Assembly: GCA_038049695.1 (NCBI GenBank)
Contig: CP142457.1
Location: 57,842,501 to 57,906,500, forward strand
Origin: Cinnamomum chago
Lineage: Eukaryota; Streptophyta; Magnoliopsida; Laurales; Lauraceae
DNA: 64,000 nucleotides
Direction of reading: 5' to 3'
This document shows, in pieces, positions 32,301 through 43,831 of the stretch (the stretch's first letter is position 1; the number at the start of each line of letters is the position of its first letter). The notes beneath the pieces are model-generated. The model worked only from the letters and a program-made list of their open reading frames with translations, searched no databases and had not been told where the DNA came from. The position numbers were made by a program, and so were the translations under genes.

Positions 32301-35300
32301 GGCTATATATGGGTCCAATCATGTGTCTTGGAATGTGTGGGCCTATGAATGCACCGTCTATGGTTTGGGTCTCATTGTGGGTCCAGTTAGGACCAGCAGT
32401 CAGTAAAATTTGAAGTGTGTGGGCCCCATTTGGGACCACCAGTCAATAACATTTGAACTGGGACGGAAACGTATCATCATGGGTAAGGGTCAGGGAAACT
32501 GAGACTGTACAAAAAAAGAAGAATAATAATAAGGTTGGGACAAAAATATGTCCTCGTTGAAAGTTAATAGCCAAAGGGATTTTAGGGCTTCAAACATCTA
32601 ATCACGTAAACTTAATGTGATTGAAATTGAATTCATCTACCCATGGTAGAAGAGCGACGAGCTTCGATTCAACGCTGATAGGCCCCAGGGAAGCTCATAT
32701 GTGCCGGCTGCTTACACTGGTATTCTTATCTATCTTCTTCGTTTTTCATTAATGTTGAAGAATAATTGACAGTGGATGCTGGATAGGTCTCTTTGTGCCT
32801 TGCAGCCCATGGCCTCCGGGTCAGACCCAAGGGTTAAGCACACGGGTGCGACCTAAAAATCCCTTTTATCATTTAACTTCTTCGTTATTAAACTTCTTCC
32901 CTAGATATTGTCCACACCACCCAAATGAAAATTCTGAGTCCACCCTTGCATGGCCTGATGGTTCTGTAACCCGGACTTGCTCCGTTGCCAATCTTCAAGA
33001 CTGCATCAACTAGCGACATGTCTTTTGTTGATTTGAGTAAATTTCTAAAATTCCTGGTTGAAGGATCCTGGCTGTATTCTTTCATTTTATATTTGAAAGT
33101 GGACCGGGAGCTGCTTCTTCTTAACTTTACCTTGAGATGATGAGTTGGATTGTCTGATTAGATATATACATCCCACTTCTCTAATACTCCCAGATGACTT
33201 CTTATCAAAGATGTCAAGGAAAGAAAAAATGTCCCAAATTGCTTTGCCAACAGAGACACCACCAAACATTACCCACATGGCTATATCGAGGAAGGCTTTT
33301 CACATCTTTCGTGGAAAACTCAAGGGATGGTACCCTTCACAAGTTCACATCCCTCCATGTTCCCCACCAGAGCAGATAATATGTACGTTTAAATTCCTAA
33401 CCAGGAAAAGCCATTTGTAATCTCTCTTTAGTTGCACGACGCCTGAGGCCTTCCATTTCCATAAAAGAGATGGCCTCCTTATGTACGTAGACTCATCCAT
33501 CAGGGTGGGGAGCCACTTAAAATATCTGACACAATCACATGCCAATGCGCCATCATCGTAGCGACAGAGTCTACGCAAGCCACGCTACAGTCCAGGTCCC
33601 ACCTTGTTTCAGAGAGGCCCACCCACTGCCACATCCATCAACCGAACAAATGTCATGTTCATTCAGGCCATAAAAACAGATGGACCCAAACACCATGAGA
33701 AAAGAAGCTGTTTGGATGGTCCTTTTATACCAAGCAAGACCATCCAAATGCAACTAGTGCGTGGATGGGCATGAAGGAAGCATCTGATGGGTCATATTGA
33801 CCCCGTTCTGATCTGGTCCACCTGATAATTTTACAATCTCCTTTTGTTATCTTTATATAAAGCTATTTCTAGCTGGCCAATTAATGGTGACTACATGGTT
33901 CTCGTTCCAACTATTAATTTCAGTACCTTAAATAGATGGATCATACAACTGAAAATCAGCAAATTAAATGGGGTTAATATTTGTAAGATGCCAACCACTT
34001 GTACTATTGTTTCAAATATCTTGGGCTTGATGAGGCCTAATAAATAATCATCAAAACCCCATCACATATGTTATTGGAACTAAACTATGTCATTGGTTTC
34101 AACCGAGAATCTGGCTTCTTCCAAGTCCTTCTATTAGATGATAAGGCGCATTATATTGGGCCTAATTGGGCTACCTAAGCAGGCCTTTTGGCAAGCATTA
34201 GCCTGATCTCCCATGGAAACATTCGCATGCAAACGTCTTATTCCAGACATTAAAGAGGTGGGGCTCCAGTTAAAAAGAGGAGGCCCCTCTCAAATTAGGG
34301 CACCTACTGTGACAACGTTGATGTTTGCTTGTGGGAACGTCTGAGAGAATTCCCAGCTCAGGTATTAAAAACTCAGCCTGAGCCCTCAAGCATGACTGAA
34401 CTTGGGCTGGTCCCCGGCTCCATTCATCGTCAGTGATATATCTGGTGGAGTCAATCGGTCACAGTAGCAGCCTAGATGACTGTTAACATGTAGCTCTCTA
34501 TCTCTTCCGTGGATGCTTCATCATGGTCACACCAAATGAACCGTCTAGACTCGTTAGGTTCCATTTAATAATAATCAACGTAATTTTTGGCAGATATTTT
34601 AACCATTTAGAGCCTTATCGATCTATGGGTTTTCAAGTTTAAAATATCATTTTAGACCCGTAACCGTGAGCATAGTATGTTAACTTTTCTCATCTAACCA
34701 TTCCTACTAAGAGCTAAAGGTGTTAGTAGAGACATCATAAATACTTTTCAATAGGCCCCTTGAGTGGTGGAGCCCAATCTTCGACAAGGTATGCAGAACA
34801 ATAATCCAACCTTAATAAAGAACATGTAGAGCTGAATATCACAAGAAATTATGCCTTTTGAATTTTCTAAACTTTGTAATTTCAAGTGCCCCTTTCATAA
34901 TGGAGTTTGAAAAGCTTATGAAAAAGAATTAAGAAAACTGCCAATCTATTAATAGTGCAGTGGTGAGGCACCTCTCCACTATAGTGACAATTAAAGACGA
35001 GTCGATGACTGTAGCACTAATAGTGGGGGGCTTTGAAAGGGTGGTGTGCGTTTGAGCATTTACCAGCGGAAAACAAACAAAGAAAGGAGGTTTTCGAATT
35101 GCTTAAGTATGAATTCTTCATATCATTGTATAAACAAACAATAGGCAGCAAAATAAAATCTGATGGAGACATGGAATTGTGAAAAAATGAAATGGTGAGT
35201 GAGAGCATGTGTTCCCTTTGCACTCGCACCGGCCGGGTAGTTAATTTTGCTGCACTTGCAAATGAAAAAGTCTAAGTGGACCGAACCTGGGACCGGCTTT

Positions 35301-35590
35301 TGGACCGATCCCCAGGGAGGACCCAATGAAAGAAGACTAGCACCATAGTCCATAGCGCCATGTGCATGTGCATGACAGCGTGTTTAAATCCGCATCTGCC
35401 CTTGTTCTGTTCAGTTCGTGCATGAGCACCGTGCGGGTATCAATCAGTGACGTCATACTCTTTTCCTTCCTTTCAGAAACCGCAAACCCACACACGTTTC
35501 AGCAGCGTTGTCCGGAGTCTCTACTCTTTGCGGACGCGACTCTGAAATTCTCTGTGGTCACCGCAATTAACCCCTCCTCTTAGTGCCCAC
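31065..35590. other. Intergenic DNA without a recognised gene
   Basis: No coding domain found on either strand. It contains a T12/G21 homopolymer junction (32,267-32,299). An isolated copy of the module arrayed at 36,400-36,800 lies near 34,690-34,790 (GTTAGTAGAGACATC, ACTTTTCAATAGGCCCC). A TGACGTCA palindrome lies at about 35,447-35,454. Open frames such as 31,938-32,318 and 33,145-33,420 have no conserved features. Confidence 0.5.
32267..32299. repeat. Homopolymer junction T(12)G(21)
   Basis: A T-run directly followed by about 21 G residues, the longest G-run in the window. Length may be affected by sequencing or assembly error. Confidence 0.85.
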
Positions 35591-35816
35591 TAGGGTGAGC
35601 ACGGATCGGATTGGGTCAAATCTGTCACAAATCCGTTACTTATGGATTGATAAATTTAGAATCTGTCACCAATCATATAAATCCGATCCGCAGATTAATC
35701 CGTTCAATCTAATGTTAAAAGAAAGAAATCAAACATGTTGTAAGAAATTTCATATTTGACCTTTTAATTTTTTTTCTTATTTTATATTTAGACATCTTAA
35801 CTTATATTTAGATCCC

Positions 35817-35857
<41 letters not shown>

Positions 35858-36052
35858 TTATATTTAATATCAACAGATTGGATTGGATTGGATTGAATCC
35901 GTAGATTAAGGGTGAAATCCGTCACCGATCCGTTGCTAATGGATTATAAAATTTTCAATTCGTCACTAATCCGTTTACCTTCGGATCGGTTAAAAATCTG
36001 CAGATTGGATCAGATCGGTTTTAAGGATCGGCGGATTTCTTATGCACCTCTA
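35591..36052. mobile_element. hAT-like MITE, 462 bp
   Basis: It starts TAGGGTGAGCAC; the reverse-complemented right end starts TAGAGGTGCATA. It is flanked by a perfect 8-bp target duplication, GTGCCCAC (35,583-35,590 and 36,053-36,060), diagnostic of hAT. Subterminal GATCGGATT / AATCCGT motifs are repeated in both orientations, and a (TTA)n microsatellite sits in the middle (about 35,817-35,857). No coding region. Confidence 0.88.
35817..35857. repeat. (TTA)n microsatellite
   Basis: About 13 TTA units inside the hAT-like MITE. Confidence 0.95.
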
Positions 36053-36404
36053 GTGCCCACCTATTGAAAACTCAAGTTAATCAAAACAAAGGCATTTTTA
36101 GTTTATGTGGTATTCTTAAATTTCATTCTAATAGAATTTGGCCCAACTATAGGGTTGATTGTTTGATTGGCGTATTCATTAATTATCATGTTATTTTTAA
36201 TCAAATGGTCGATCTTACTTATAGTGGGGCTAACTCCAATCAGGACTAGAATTTTGAAGCCGGGAGGGTGTTTTATTTTGAAGGACTATAATCTTTAAAA
36301 GATGGGTGGGCTCCTCCATTTTTGGATTTCTTGACCTCTCCTCTTTAACATTGGATTTCTTTAAGTCAAAGCCCTGGAGGGTTTTCTGTATTAGTAGGGG
36401 TAGC

Positions 36405-36835
36405 AGAAACACTTTTCAATATTTCGCTCCAGTGGAGCCCACTCATTAACACTCCCCTTTAGGTGGAATCCGGCTGGCACACTTTTGACGACACGTATTT
36501 TTTTAGCGTCAAGTCGTTCCTTATGTGATTCAAACTCACGACCAGTTGGCTCTATAAACCTCGAGGCGTTAGTAGAGACAACGAAAATATTTTTCAATAT
36601 TACCCACGAGAGGAGCCCACTCATCAGCACTCCCCCTTATATGGAACTCGATCAATACACTTTTAGCAACACACATTTTTTTAGCATCAAGTCGTTCCTA
36701 TCATAAGTTTTTTTAGCTAACCATTCATACCCAAACCTCGAAGTGTTAGTAAGGGCAGTGTAAATACTTTTCAATATTCCCCTTGGGTGGAGTCCACTCC
36801 TTGGCAAATCTTAACTCTTTTATATCATAAATAAA
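36405..36835. repeat. ~177-bp tandem repeat, about 2.4 copies
   Basis: ACTTTTCAATATT recurs at 36,411, about 36,589 and 36,766, a period of 177-178 bp. Shared blocks are GGAGCCCACTCAT, ACACTCCCCCTT, CGACACG / CAACACACATTTTTTTAGC, TCAAGTCGTTCC and AACCTCGA-GCGTTAGTA. A diverged single copy lies near 34,690-34,790, so the unit also exists dispersed. Nature unknown; one copy contains GATTCAAACTC, resembling a tRNA B box. Confidence 0.75.
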
Positions 36836-37045
36836 GATTCCACTCAAATCATAGTCACCGCTCCCTCATATTGATCCTATTTAAAAAGTAAGTGATTATA
36901 AATATAAAAAAGGTCAAATCGCCTATTTTAAATGTGATAAATCTGCAGGTAAGAACAACTAGAATCTTTAGTGAAGATAGAACACAACAACAAGGTAATT
37001 TTAAGTTTTTTGGATTTCAAATGTGGCCCCTCAATATATTCGAAA

Positions 37046-38033
37046 CATGGTTTAAAATTTCGGTCTCGGTATCGGCCGGGCCGAAAAACCGATATGATAT
37101 CGATATCGGTTGCGGATATCGGTCCGTTGCGGTCGTCACGGTGTGAATTTTATTTTTAATCCAAAAAAATTCGTAAAAAAATTCAAAAAATCCAGAATAT
37201 TAGAAAATGCTGGAAAACAATATTTTTTTTTTCATTAGTAACAACAATAAATTAAAATCTTAGTCACCTTAAGTTATGAGTCTTGTCTGTGTCGCAGCTA
37301 GCTGTCTTCTCCAGTATTTCATATAATGTAACCATTATTGATGCTCATGATCAATTTATTAGTGTAAAATATAAGAAAATAAAGATAACATAATAATTAT
37401 CTATACATTATTAATAAGCTATTAGTATTTATTATTTAGTATCATAACTACTCAACCAATTTTTTTTTTACAAGTAGAAGATTAAAAAAAAAACATTTTT
37501 TACACTCAAAATCATGTTTATAAGTAGATCTCGCATGAAAGTGTGTAGATCTAAGTGAATAACACAAAATAAACCCAAAAATGACATGCCAATGATCGTT
37601 TCATTTATTTATATGCTTTATCTAAAAATAAAAAAATAAAAAGCACATAATAGTAAAAATAAGGAAGTTAATTTGATTTTCTCTTACTAAATAAAATGAT
37701 TTCTTAAAAAAATAGTATTGGAAGTTGGAAATATATAAGAGAATGAGCTATGGAGACATGGTTGCTCTAAGGAGATGAGGGAAGAGGAGAAGAAAATGGA
37801 AAAATAGAAAAAAATTTATAAAAAATCAATGTTTTTGAACATTACTTCATCTCAGCCGATATTTTCAAAATATCGGCCAAGATATCCGCAATATCAGCCG
37901 AGATATCAGTAAATCCAATATTTTGACCATATCGGCCGATATCGACCGATATTTTGCCTGACTCGTATCGCGGTAAAATATCGTCGCGGTATTGGCCGAT
38001 ACCAGTTCATATCGGCCGAGATTCTAAACCATG
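37046..38033. mobile_element. hAT-like MITE, 988 bp
   Basis: Left end CATGGTTTAAAATTTCGG and reverse-complemented right end CATGGTTTAGAATCTCGG form a clear TIR continuing into repeated TATCGGCCG motifs. The flanks ATTCGAAA (37,038-37,045) and ATTCGAAG (38,034-38,041) match at 7 of 8 bases. The AT-rich core (about 37,140-37,840) has no transposase. Confidence 0.8.
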
Positions 38034-38224
38034 ATTCGAAGGTATTGATCCTTGGAAAATCGAGTTTGAAATTTGTTTTATGTTCTAATTCATGAAAGGA
38101 GCTGGGTCCATAACCTAATTTAGATTCTAATTAATTTAGTTTCCAATTGTTAAATGGGTCCAATTCTGAATCCATGCTGGCTTCAACCTGTAAATATGAG
38201 ACACGGGTCTTTTTTTTTTTTGCA

Positions 38225-38386
38225 ATGTAAAAGAAACCATAAGGGTATATAAAGAAATCACATGTTATGGTTTTCAAGACATGCTTATTGACTTTGTATA
38301 GGCTAATGTAAAAGAAATCAAAAGGGTATATAAAGAAAATCACATGTTATCGTTTTCAAGACATGCTTATTGACTTTGTATAGGCT
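38225..38386. repeat. ~80-bp tandem duplication
   Basis: Two near-identical head-to-tail copies (ATGTAAAAGAAA ... TTTGTATAGGCTA), breaking at about 38,304/38,305. Confidence 0.9.
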
Positions 38387-39609
38387 AATGCTGAAAACTT
38401 CATGTATTTGCTTATATATTGGTTTTTAAGATGTTGGGGTTTTTCGGTTGTGGAATATAGACTTGATTCACTATTACTGGGTTGAATGATGATATCTCAT
38501 CTTCCGGATTTTTGGATTAAATGATATCCCTATTTTAAGTAAAAAGATAAAAGTGAAAAATAAAATTGAAGTTGGAACTGATTTTAGATCTGATTCCGAA
38601 ACAGCATCCAGCCTCTTATCAAAAGTGGGTCTGATATTAGGAAATAAGATCTGTAGCAAAACTGGATCTGGAACATAAATTATCCCTTACAAAACGGTTC
38701 TGGTTCAAAATCTAGCATGGTTCGGGTCCGGAATGGATGAATTTGCATCCCTCCCTAATAAACTTGGTATCATGGAGCTAGAGGAGATACCTAGTATCAT
38801 GGACCTAGAGGATCTCTCAACCCCGCCCTTAGAGAATCTGGACTCTCTAGCAACCACGTAGCATACGTTGTCACAGCTCACAGCGTACCTCTCTCTCTCA
38901 TGGCAGAGAGACTTTGGGAATGGAGATTTTCTCTGTATCTCTCGTCATACAAGCTCCAAACAGCCATAGATAAATTAAGCATAAACAATAGCCGATATTC
39001 GTTAGAGCAGAGCATGCATGTTGTAGAGAAAAAAAAAAAAAAAGACAAACGGACGAAATAGCTTCACCTCTAAACTCGTGTTGCGGAATGTCTCTCCCTT
39101 CTATGTTTGTCTTTTGAGATTCATGGACTAATGGACATGAAAGTTTGGTTTTAGTTGGTAAAAACAGTGATTGCATACCTGAATTTCATATTGCCTCTTA
39201 GAATTGGAAGGATGTAGTCCATTTGGAAGTGAAGGAAAAAAAAGATAAATATAGAAGAGTGAGAAACAGAAATAAAGATGCATTGAAGGGCTTCTCCAGA
39301 AATAAAGATGCATTGAAGGGCTTCTCTACCCCCAACCTAAGCAAAGACAAAGAGAACCAAAAAAAAAGGAAGAAAACGATGGAAGCTCTCAAGTGCTATT
39401 GATGTCATGAGGGATTTAAAAAAAAATGGATTTTAAAAAGACACATGAATCACTAAACATTCAAATGCCACCCACTTTTTATTTATCAACCAAATTTATC
39501 TAATATATAGGACATGTAATCTTAGTACTAAACAAAACTGAAAGCTCTCTAAACTGAAAAGTAGGGGAGAATTAATTAAACTAGGTTTCCTTCCCCATTG
39601 CTGCACCAT
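38387..39609. other. Intergenic DNA / 3' flank of the trihelix gene
   Basis: No gene recognised. A 30-bp tandem duplication (CAGAAATAAAGATGCATTGA...) lies at about 39,268-39,327. The last ~150 bp probably include the 3' UTR of the minus-strand trihelix gene. Confidence 0.5.
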
Positions 39610-42078
39610 TCATGATTCAAGGCCAAAAAGTACTACATGCTCTAGTGGGTGTTTATCACCTCCTCTCTCTCTTTGGACTGCTAGATTTCTCACATGCTCT
39701 TCATTGTCTCCTTCAACACCATCATCATCATCTTCTTCTTCTTCCTCCTCCTCATCATCCTCCTCGTCCTGGCCTACTTCTTTGCGACGATCGTCACCAC
39801 TGGCATTCCTATTGAAATCCAATCCCAGAGACCTCATCTCAGAGAAATTGAACCCACGGCTCATGTTGATCGTTTCTTGATGGGATTCCAGCGGTGGGTT
39901 TTGCGAATTGCCATTTTCCGGTTGAACGACGATAGCGTCAAGCAGCTCGGAATGCTCCTTTGACTCGACGATGGCTGCCGCCGCAGCAAAGCTAGAAGAG
40001 CTGTGTGGTGAAGAGGTGTGAGATTTGGAGTAGAGCTGATCCAATTGATGGAAGTAAGGGCAGGTCTTGGATTGCTGGGAACGCTTCTTTGCACTGTCTT
40101 TTGTCTTTCTGAAGTACTTGTTGATGTTCTCCCACTTCTCCTTGCACCTCTTTGCACTCCTCTGGTACCCCATTGATGCCATTGAAGAACTCACCTGCTC
40201 CCAAAGAGGCCCTTTCAATCCTGGTTCCTGGAATTTCGTTTCCAGACTACTTCGAACTCGAATCAAGGCCAGCACTTCAGCTTTAGGCCATCTCCTTGAA
40301 ATGTTGTTGTTATTCATGCTAACGTTGTTGCTGTTGGTGTTGTCATTGCTCAAATCAGTAGCTACAATGGTCTTCTCATCTCCTTGTGATTCTTCATGAA
40401 ATTGAGATGGGTTTTGGAATTGGGCCTTTGTAGGAAGGTTGATAGTCTCACCTGTGATTTTCTCCAAGAATGCAACTATGGCTGCTTCTCTGCTGGATGC
40501 AAGAGCATGTTCTTCAGCTCTTGCCTTCTCTTCGAGGTATGATTTCGCAGTTTCCTGTTGCCTCCATGCCTCCTCTCTAATCATCCTCTCCTGATCTCTA
40601 TTCTCCATCTCCTCCAAGAATCTCCTGTGCAGGTTCTCTTGCTGCTCCATTAATTGCTTTACTAACCTCTCAAAGAAAGTTGCAATTGTACCCAATTGCT
40701 TCCTTCTCTTTTTTCTCTTACTCTTCTGAAGCTTCAAGGAAGCTTCTTCTCCGGTGGAAGTCTCCGATGCATCGACACCGCCGCGGTCACCGCTGGGTTC
40801 AAGAACTGCAGTCGTTGCAGGTGGGTTCTCGCCGGTGAGCGCAGAGCCGGAACCAGTTTGGTTGTTTCCGCCATTGCCGATACCGCCGGCGGTGTAGATG
40901 GCTTCGAGCTCACCGAAGAGACCGTAATTGCTTCCACTGCTCTTGCCTTCTTCCATCTCGATTCCCTTCTCGCCTTTTTTGCAGAACTCGAAGGGGGTCT
41001 CCATCCTCTCTTTGCACCTCTTGTTGTTCCTGTTAATGTATTCAATGTCCAAAGGTTTCCTGCAATCATAACAAGGAGAGGGAGAGAGAAGCAGAAGAAG
41101 AAGTGAATTGTAAGAAATGAAATAGAAGAAACCCACTAAAATTAGTAGATGAATAGATCTTTTCCTTGAATGTATAGCAATAAATTGAAGAGTCTTGAAA
41201 TCCTCACGTTTTAAAAGAAACAAATGCAACACAGTTGCTTTGTTATTTTTTTATACATATATTCAATCTAAGAAAGTTTTTTGAATTCTGCCAGCCTTTT
41301 CTTTTTGCTCCTTTTGTTCTCCCGTGATTAGCTTTTGATTTTATTTTTCTTTTCAGACCTTTTTCTTGATTCTCGGCTCCACACTCATCATTACACAAAC
41401 AGGGAAAAAAGCCCAAATGCCAGTTGCATACACATTCAAATCATATATAGAGAAAAATAATAATAATTAAAAAAAAAAAAGAAGAAGGAATGGTCTGATT
41501 TAGTGTTGCAGTAGTACACTAGTGCTTTTCATGCTTCCCCTAAAATCCCATTTCAGATCTACCTCCATTGAAGCTAACAAGTGCTAAAACACTCACCAGA
41601 AAGGTTCTTTGATGGCAGAATCTTCTTCTCTTGGTTCTTCAACACACCCATCTTCTCTCTTACCTTGTATCACTTGATTATAGTCGTTCAAGCCGCTGTT
41701 ATCATCAACTCCAAACTTGAGATTGGTAACAATAAAAGAAGGGCCACTGCCACCAACTATCCTAGAAGTGTGCGAGCTATCTGGACCAGATTCCTGGTGC
41801 AGTTGCCTCTCATGTTGTTGGAGAAAAGTCTGGAACTGAGGGTACTGGTGCTGTTGAAAGAAGGGTTGTGTTATAGGGATCTGATGTTGATGTTGATGTT
41901 GGATATGGAGAAATCTCTGCTGCTGCTGCTGTTGATGAAGATGATGATATTGCATATGTTGCTTTGGTGGGGCTTGAGAACTGTTGGTGATGTTTTGAGA
42001 GATTGATAGCAGAGAAGAAGAACTACAGCCATCCATCATGAATTGCTGGGTCTCTGGAACTCCATACCCAGACTGCAT
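39610..42078 (-). CDS. Trihelix transcription factor, GT-2 clade
   Basis: Two coding exons, 42078-41597 and 41059-39610, joined across a 537-bp intron (donor TTTCTG|GTGAGTG, acceptor ATTGCAG|GAAACC) within a Trp codon, giving 643 residues. Nuclear DNA-binding regulator. Seen: a Gln/His-rich N-terminus encoded by CAG/CAT repeats (about 40-95). Next comes a region where GT-2 proteins carry their first trihelix; only the tail is recognisable (NNKRCKERME, then YGLFGELEAIY near 204-216). A basic SKRKKRRKQ nuclear-localisation-like stretch follows (274-282), then the long central helix FFERLVKQLMEQQENLHRRF...REEAWRQQE...AIVAFLEKIT (289-363). An intact C-terminal trihelix runs from RRWPKAEVLALI with W at GPLWEQV to KRCKEKWENINKYFRKTK and CPYFHQLDQLY (416-504). 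A Glu/Asp run (592-615) lies near the C-terminus. The group includes GTL1, DF1, PTL and At5g47660-like members; which ortholog this is I cannot fix. Confidence 0.92.
41060..41596 (-). other. Intron of the trihelix gene
   Basis: 537 bp with canonical borders. The second-exon frame stays open into it by chance (to 41,232, with hydrophobic LLLLLL), so an unspliced reading would wrongly suggest a membrane-like N-terminus. Confidence 0.85.
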
Positions 42079-42440
42079 CTTTCCTCTTTCTTTCAGATCA
42101 GATCTGTTTGGCTTTTTATCTTATCTCCAAAACCAACCTTCTAAGGCAAATTGGAATGTGTAGAGCTGAAGATGTTTGCTAGTTGGTTGAGTATAGACTC
42201 AACATAGCTCCTAAAATGCAACAACACTGCTCTTCTCTTTTGCTTTATTCCTCAAACATATTGATGGCTTTTTAGCTCCAAATCCCCAAACCAATAGCTA
42301 CTTCTTTTAGCTGCTGAAGGGAAAATCAGAAGAAAGGAAGGAAGATGAGGAACTGCAAGGCGTTTTTCCCTTTCCTTCCTCTCTGCATTTGCAGAGGAGA
42401 GCAAGAGAAAAAGGTGCGTGTGATGTCACGTTTTTGTATG
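42079..42440 (-). promoter_or_regulatory. Predicted 5' leader of the trihelix gene with three uORFs
   Basis: If transcription starts about 30 bp from the TATA box, the leader is roughly 350 nt. On the minus strand it contains three short upstream ORFs, at 42,326-42,388 (20 codons), 42,245-42,259 (4 codons) and 42,179-42,205 (8 codons). All close before the main ATG, so translation may be repressed or reinitiation-dependent. Transcript start is inferred. Confidence 0.45.
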
Positions 42441-42464
42441 GAAATCTAAAAAAGTCCACAGACT

Positions 42465-42480
42465 TCTCTTTTATATATAT
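42465..42480 (-). promoter_or_regulatory. TATA box of the trihelix gene
   Basis: Minus-strand ATATATATAAAAGAGA, an excellent TATA match about 390 bp upstream of the start codon, with no competing gene on that strand. Confidence 0.6.
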
Positions 42481-42499
42481 TTGTTTTATCAAAAACATT

Positions 42500-43640
42500 T
42501 CTCCTTTTTTTAAACCGAGCATTTTTTTACGGTTGAATGTTGGGTGGGCCCCAGGTCACAAATCAAACGGACAGGACAATTTCAGCTGTCTATTATCCTG
42601 GTCTGGAACTGGTGATGAATAGCTCATGAGCCAACTTGATCATTAAAGATTGTCATGTGCATGGATGTTTAATCCATTTCAAGTGGGTCCCACTCAAGGC
42701 ACCATCTGTGGGCCTCTACTGTGGATATGGTGGTACCAGCCAATTGAGATTGTTAGATTACAAATTAATAAATCTGCCGAAGTCATCTAATGCTGTCGCA
42801 GCCCAACCTGGATTGCCCATGTGTTCAAAGCAAATGAACAGAAAATTTTTAGTACTTGTCTGTGCAAGAAAAGGATTTCGATGACTTTTGCATTCCAACC
42901 CTCCCCATAGGGAATTGAAATCTCTCTGCTCAGGATGAGAGCTCATAGCAATTTTCTTCTATACCGTGGAATCCTCTACGCACACTTAGGCCATCTACTT
43001 GATCCAGAAGCTGTGCAATTTCTGAGTCGCAGGGCACGTGCAGGATGACCCAACGGATGGATGGTCTAGATTCATATGTTACCCTCCAACTTGCACATTT
43101 GCAGGCCATTTAATATTGTGTTTTGAGGAATTGATTGAGAGCAACAAACATGGGAATCTCTCTTTCTACTTTCGTTGCTTTATTAATTTCTTTCATTAGA
43201 TTTGTGTCTGGGCGTGAAAGGCATGGGACTGGATGATTGTGCAATCGGATTCTCGCCTCTCCTCCCTGGAAAAGCAATCTTGTATTGGTAGAGGAGGTTC
43301 GTGCAATCATACACTCAAAAGAGACTACTTTATTTTGGCCGTCCATTTGGCAGGCAATATCTAATGGCTGTAATCATAAAAGGTAAATTTTGAGCCATGT
43401 CACGTGCATTCCTAGGTGGGATCCTTCTGTCTGACGGTCAACAGCAGTAGTAGGCTGACCCCACATGAAATCTCTCACTATATTCAAAGTAGGGTTTGGC
43501 CGAACTATGTGCAAGCCTAGTTCATTTATTTTTGGGTCTGATATCCAGTTCTAGCTTGACCCAGCTTGTGGGTTTTTTTTAATAATATATATTTTTTTAT
43601 ATAGCTGCCCAGGTTGTGGGCTTTCTTTTTTATTTAATCT
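42500..43640. other. Intergenic DNA upstream of the trihelix gene
   Basis: Contains GGTGGGCCCCAG at 42,543-42,554, a TCP/site-II-like motif about 65 bp beyond the TATA box that might belong to the promoter. No gene recognised. Confidence 0.4.
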
Positions 43641-43831
43641 TTTTTTTTTCATCGGAGGGTTCTAATCCTTTGGGCTGCTGGACTAATTCCTTAGGGCCCG
43701 ACTAATTCCTTTGGGCCCAGAGGGAAGTCGGATAAACGCCCCCACAACCCCAGTGTAGAAGTGCAGTTTTGAACTTATAACCTTCGGGTGCAAACCATGG
43801 TCCTAAACCAACCGATCTACCGCTTTGGGTT
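43641..43831 (-). mobile_element. SINE (tRNA-derived), about 190 bp
   Basis: Read on the minus strand, the head has tRNA-promoter-like boxes: an A-box region GGTAGATCGGTTGG and a B-box-like GTTCAAAACT. The body contains CTTCCCTCTGGGCCCAAAGG and ends in CCCTCCGATG plus an A tail. The flanks TTTAATCT (43,633-43,640 and 43,832-43,839) look like a short target duplication. Its tail matches the SINE at 60,048-60,275, but its head differs. Confidence 0.65.

Noticed and set aside
31938-32318. 126-codon minus-strand frame
   Set aside because: It begins in the C-run opposite the G21 tract (poly-Pro/Lys) and has no domain.
35447-35454. TGACGTCA as a promoter element of a gene
   Set aside because: A perfect bZIP-type palindrome, but no gene start or transcript signal lies next to it.
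39610-41232. Single-exon 540-codon reading of the trihelix gene with a hydrophobic N-terminus
   Set aside because: The first ~57 codons are intron read-through; a strong acceptor at 41,060/41,059 and a matching donor at 41,597/41,596 preserve the frame to a Gln-rich first exon.
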